Positions 6,561 to 8,170 of a DNA stretch of 8,170 nt are shown here, piece after piece. Positions within the stretch are counted from its first letter, which is position 1. Every line of letters starts with the position of its first letter. The stretch lies in the NCBI GenBank assembly GCA_021784265.1, contig JAJXTA010000098.1, positions 1 to 8,170 on the forward strand, in the 5' to 3' direction. The translations under genes were made by a program, and so were the position numbers. Below the pieces are notes generated by a model, which was not told the origin of the DNA, did no database searches, and saw nothing but the letters and a program-made list of their open reading frames with translations. Origin of the DNA: a bacterium (GTDB lineage Bacteria > Verrucomicrobiota > Verrucomicrobiia > Limisphaerales > J093).

Positions 6561-8063
6561 TCAGCACCTTTCCGGGGCCTCGCCCTGGCTGAAGCCCAGG
6601 GTCCGCAACGTCTCGCGGGCATAAACCCGGTCGTCAAACGGGACGACCGTGTCCTGGAATTCCTGATAGGTTTCATGCCCTTTTCCGGCGAGCAGAACCG
6701 TATCCCCGGGCCGGGCGAGTCGAATGAGGGCGTCGATCGCTCGCCGCCGATCCAGTTCGATGGCGCAGGCCTCACCGCGCACCGCGTGGTAGCCGGCGGC
6801 GATCTCGGTGGCGATGGCCTCCGGCGGTTCCTTGCGGGGATTATCCGTGGTGATGATGGTGGTGTCGGCCAAGGCCGCCGCCACCGCCCCCATCCGCCGC
6901 CGCTTGCCCGTGTCGCGGGTGCCACCACAGCCGAAGGTCAGCAACAACCGGCCCGGGGTGATCTCCCGCAACGTCGCCAGGACGTGCCGCAGGCTGTCCT
7001 CGGTGTGGGCGTAATCCACCAAGACGCCGAACGGCTGGCCCAGGACGATCGGCTCCAGCCGGCCCGGGACGGGTTGGACGGCCCCGAGCGCGGTCTGGAT
7101 GGCCCAGGCGGGGACCCCCAGCACCAGGCTAGCCCCCACCGCGGCCAAAGCGTTGTACACATTGTGCCGTCCGATCAGCGGCACCTGACAGTCAAACCGG
7201 ACCCCAGGCCCTTCGACCGTCATTTCCGTCGCCTCCCGCCCCACCCGCATCCCGGTCGCCCGGACGCGGGCCCCCTCGCCCAGGCCGTAGGTGAGCAAGA
7301 CCTCGGGGGCAAGCCCCGCGGCCAACCGCTGGCCATAAGCGTCGTCGATGTTGATAATCGCCCCGCCGCGTTTGGTGCCGGCCTGGAGGGCGGTGAAGAG
7401 CCGCTGTTTGGCGGCGAAATAGGCCTCCATGCCCGGGTGGTAGTCCAGGTGGTCGGGGGTGAGATTGGTGAAGACCGCCGCGTCGAACTCGACGGCCGCC
7501 ACCCGGCGCTGGTCCAAGGCGTGCGAACTCACCTCCAGGACACAGGCGCGGCAGCCCGCCCGGACCATGCCGGCCAGCATCTGCTGGATCTCCAGGGCCT
7601 CCGGCGTCGTGCGCTGGGCGGGGATCACCCGCTCCCCCACTTCGTAGCGCACCGAGCTGATGAGGCCGGTCGGCCAGCCCGCCGCCTCCAACACTTGCTT
7701 GAGGAGGAAGGCGACCATGGTCTTGCCGCTGGTGCCCGTGATGCCGATCACCTTGATCCGGGCGCTGGGGTGCTCGTAGAAGGCCGCGGCGACCCGCGCC
7801 AGAGCGTCCCGGGCATCGGCCACACGGATGGTGGTGGCGCGCTGCGAGACTAAGCCGTTGCGCTCGCACACGATCGCCGCCGCCCCCCGCTCGACCGCGC
7901 TGGCAATGAACTCGTGGCCATCGACCCCCAGTCCCGGCACGGCGACGAACAACATGCCCGGCGTCACCCGCCGCGAGTCATACGCCACCCCCACAATCTC
8001 CCGCTCCAGCGGGCCCTCCACCCGCGCCGCCGGCAACTGCTGGACTAAGGCTTTCAACTCCAT
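6561..8063 (-). CDS. murE: MurE, UDP-MurNAc-dipeptide:meso-diaminopimelate ligase
   Basis: MurE adds the third stem-peptide residue to UDP-MurNAc-L-Ala-D-Glu using ATP in the cytoplasm. The 500-residue product matches the family length. It shows the uridine-binding start (YDSRRVTPGMLFVAVPG, 28-44), P-loop GITGTSGKTM at 107-116 (usually GTNGKTT), TTPEALEIQQML at 152-163, EVSSHALDQ at 177-185, TPDHLDYH at 202-209, Lys219 in YFAAKQRLF as the carbamylated lysine, GRHNVYNALAA at 298-308, VDYAHT at 349-354, TTDNPRKEPP at 405-414 and GKGHETYQ at 460-467. DNPR and GKGHE are the residues that select meso-diaminopimelate rather than lysine. The ATG at 8063 lies 3 bp after the stop of the upstream gene. 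The gene ends in tandem in-frame stops, TGA TGA, and the first stop also overlaps an ATG (TGATG). An 82-bp gap separates it from murF. Confidence 0.97.
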   Translation of the reverse strand: MELKALVQQLPAARVEGPLEREIVGVAYDSRRVTPGMLFVAVPGLGVDGHEFIASAVERGAAAIVCERNGLVSQRATTIRVADARDALARVAAAFYEHPSARIKVIGITGTSGKTMVAFLLKQVLEAAGWPTGLISSVRYEVGERVIPAQRTTPEALEIQQMLAGMVRAGCRACVLEVSSHALDQRRVAAVEFDAAVFTNLTPDHLDYHPGMEAYFAAKQRLFTALQAGTKRGGAIINIDDAYGQRLAAGLAPEVLLTYGLGEGARVRATGMRVGREATEMTVEGPGVRFDCQVPLIGRHNVYNALAAVGASLVLGVPAWAIQTALGAVQPVPGRLEPIVLGQPFGVLVDYAHTEDSLRHVLATLREITPGRLLLTFGCGGTRDTGKRRRMGAVAAALADTTIITTDNPRKEPPEAIATEIAAGYHAVRGEACAIELDRRRAIDALIRLARPGDTVLLAGKGHETYQEFQDTVVPFDDRVYARETLRTLGFSQGEAPERC

Positions 8064-8066
8064 CGC

Positions 8067-8170
8067 TCAGTTCGGGTTGCGCGCGGCGCCCGGGTTGGCC
8101 GCGGCCGCGGAGGCGCGGGTGGCCATGTAGGCCCCGCGCGCGCCGCTGTCCGCCAGGGCCTCCGGCTGGG
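8067..8170 (-). CDS. C-terminal tail of an upstream gene, probably a division PBP (FtsI); cut by window edge
   Basis: A minus-strand frame is open from the window edge to a TGA at 8069-8067, three bases before the murE ATG. It encodes 33 visible residues, beginning QPEALADSGARGAYMATRAS and ending in an Ala/Asn/Pro-rich tail (AARNPN). Such a low-complexity end carries no diagnostic motif. The PBP assignment rests only on position: in dcw clusters the gene immediately before murE is normally ftsI, encoding the septal transpeptidase that partners FtsW. The tight spacing to murE supports a real gene end and a shared transcript. No penicillin-binding motif is inside the window, so the symbol is left empty. 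Confidence 0.5.
   Translation of the reverse strand, partial: QPEALADSGARGAYMATRASAAAANPGAARNPN

Noticed and set aside
6479..6928. 150-codon upstream extension of the murF frame
   Set aside because: It overlaps the 3' end of murE in another frame and is Arg/Pro-rich. The ATG at 6478 gives the normal MurF start and length, and has a ribosome-binding-like GAAGGG upstream.
6675..7853. 392-codon plus-strand open frame opposite murE
   Set aside because: Antisense to a complete murE with all family motifs; Gly/His/Arg/Gln-rich shadow.

Overview
The window is a segment of a division and cell-wall (dcw) gene cluster. Every supportable gene lies on the minus strand, so transcription runs from position 8170 towards position 1. 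In that order the genes are: the tail of an upstream gene (probably ftsI/PBP), murE, murF, mraY, a candidate hidden 144-residue ORF, a membrane-anchored LysM protein gene, ftsW, murG, and the first 68 codons of murB. The genes are tightly packed: TGATG at murG/murB, ATGA at both ends of the small ORF, and 3 bp between the upstream tail and murE. A single operon is likely. The long plus-strand open frames, and the long frames that extend murF and mraY upstream, are shadows in GC-rich DNA.

The DNA is GC-rich (about two thirds by eye). The MurE motif DNPR indicates meso-diaminopimelate peptidoglycan, so a Gram-negative-type wall is likely. The high GC, the gene order and the LysM gene beside ftsW suggest a PVC-group bacterium such as Verrucomicrobia. 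This is inference; no rRNA or other marker is present to prove it.

The genes form one assembly line. MurE and MurF build the UDP-MurNAc-pentapeptide in the cytoplasm. MraY moves it to the lipid carrier as lipid I, MurG makes lipid II, and FtsW polymerises lipid II into septal glycan, presumably with the PBP encoded upstream. MurB makes the UDP-MurNAc precursor. The LysM protein probably binds peptidoglycan outside the inner membrane.

The least ordinary part lies between mraY and ftsW, where murD sits in the classical E. coli order. Here it holds the small ORF, which starts and stops in 4-bp overlaps with both neighbours, a very strong GC-rich hairpin inside that ORF, and the LysM gene. murC is also missing between murG and murB. 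MurF carries Glu where the family normally has the carbamylated active-site Lys. I see no mobile element, CRISPR array, RNA gene or defence system in the window.
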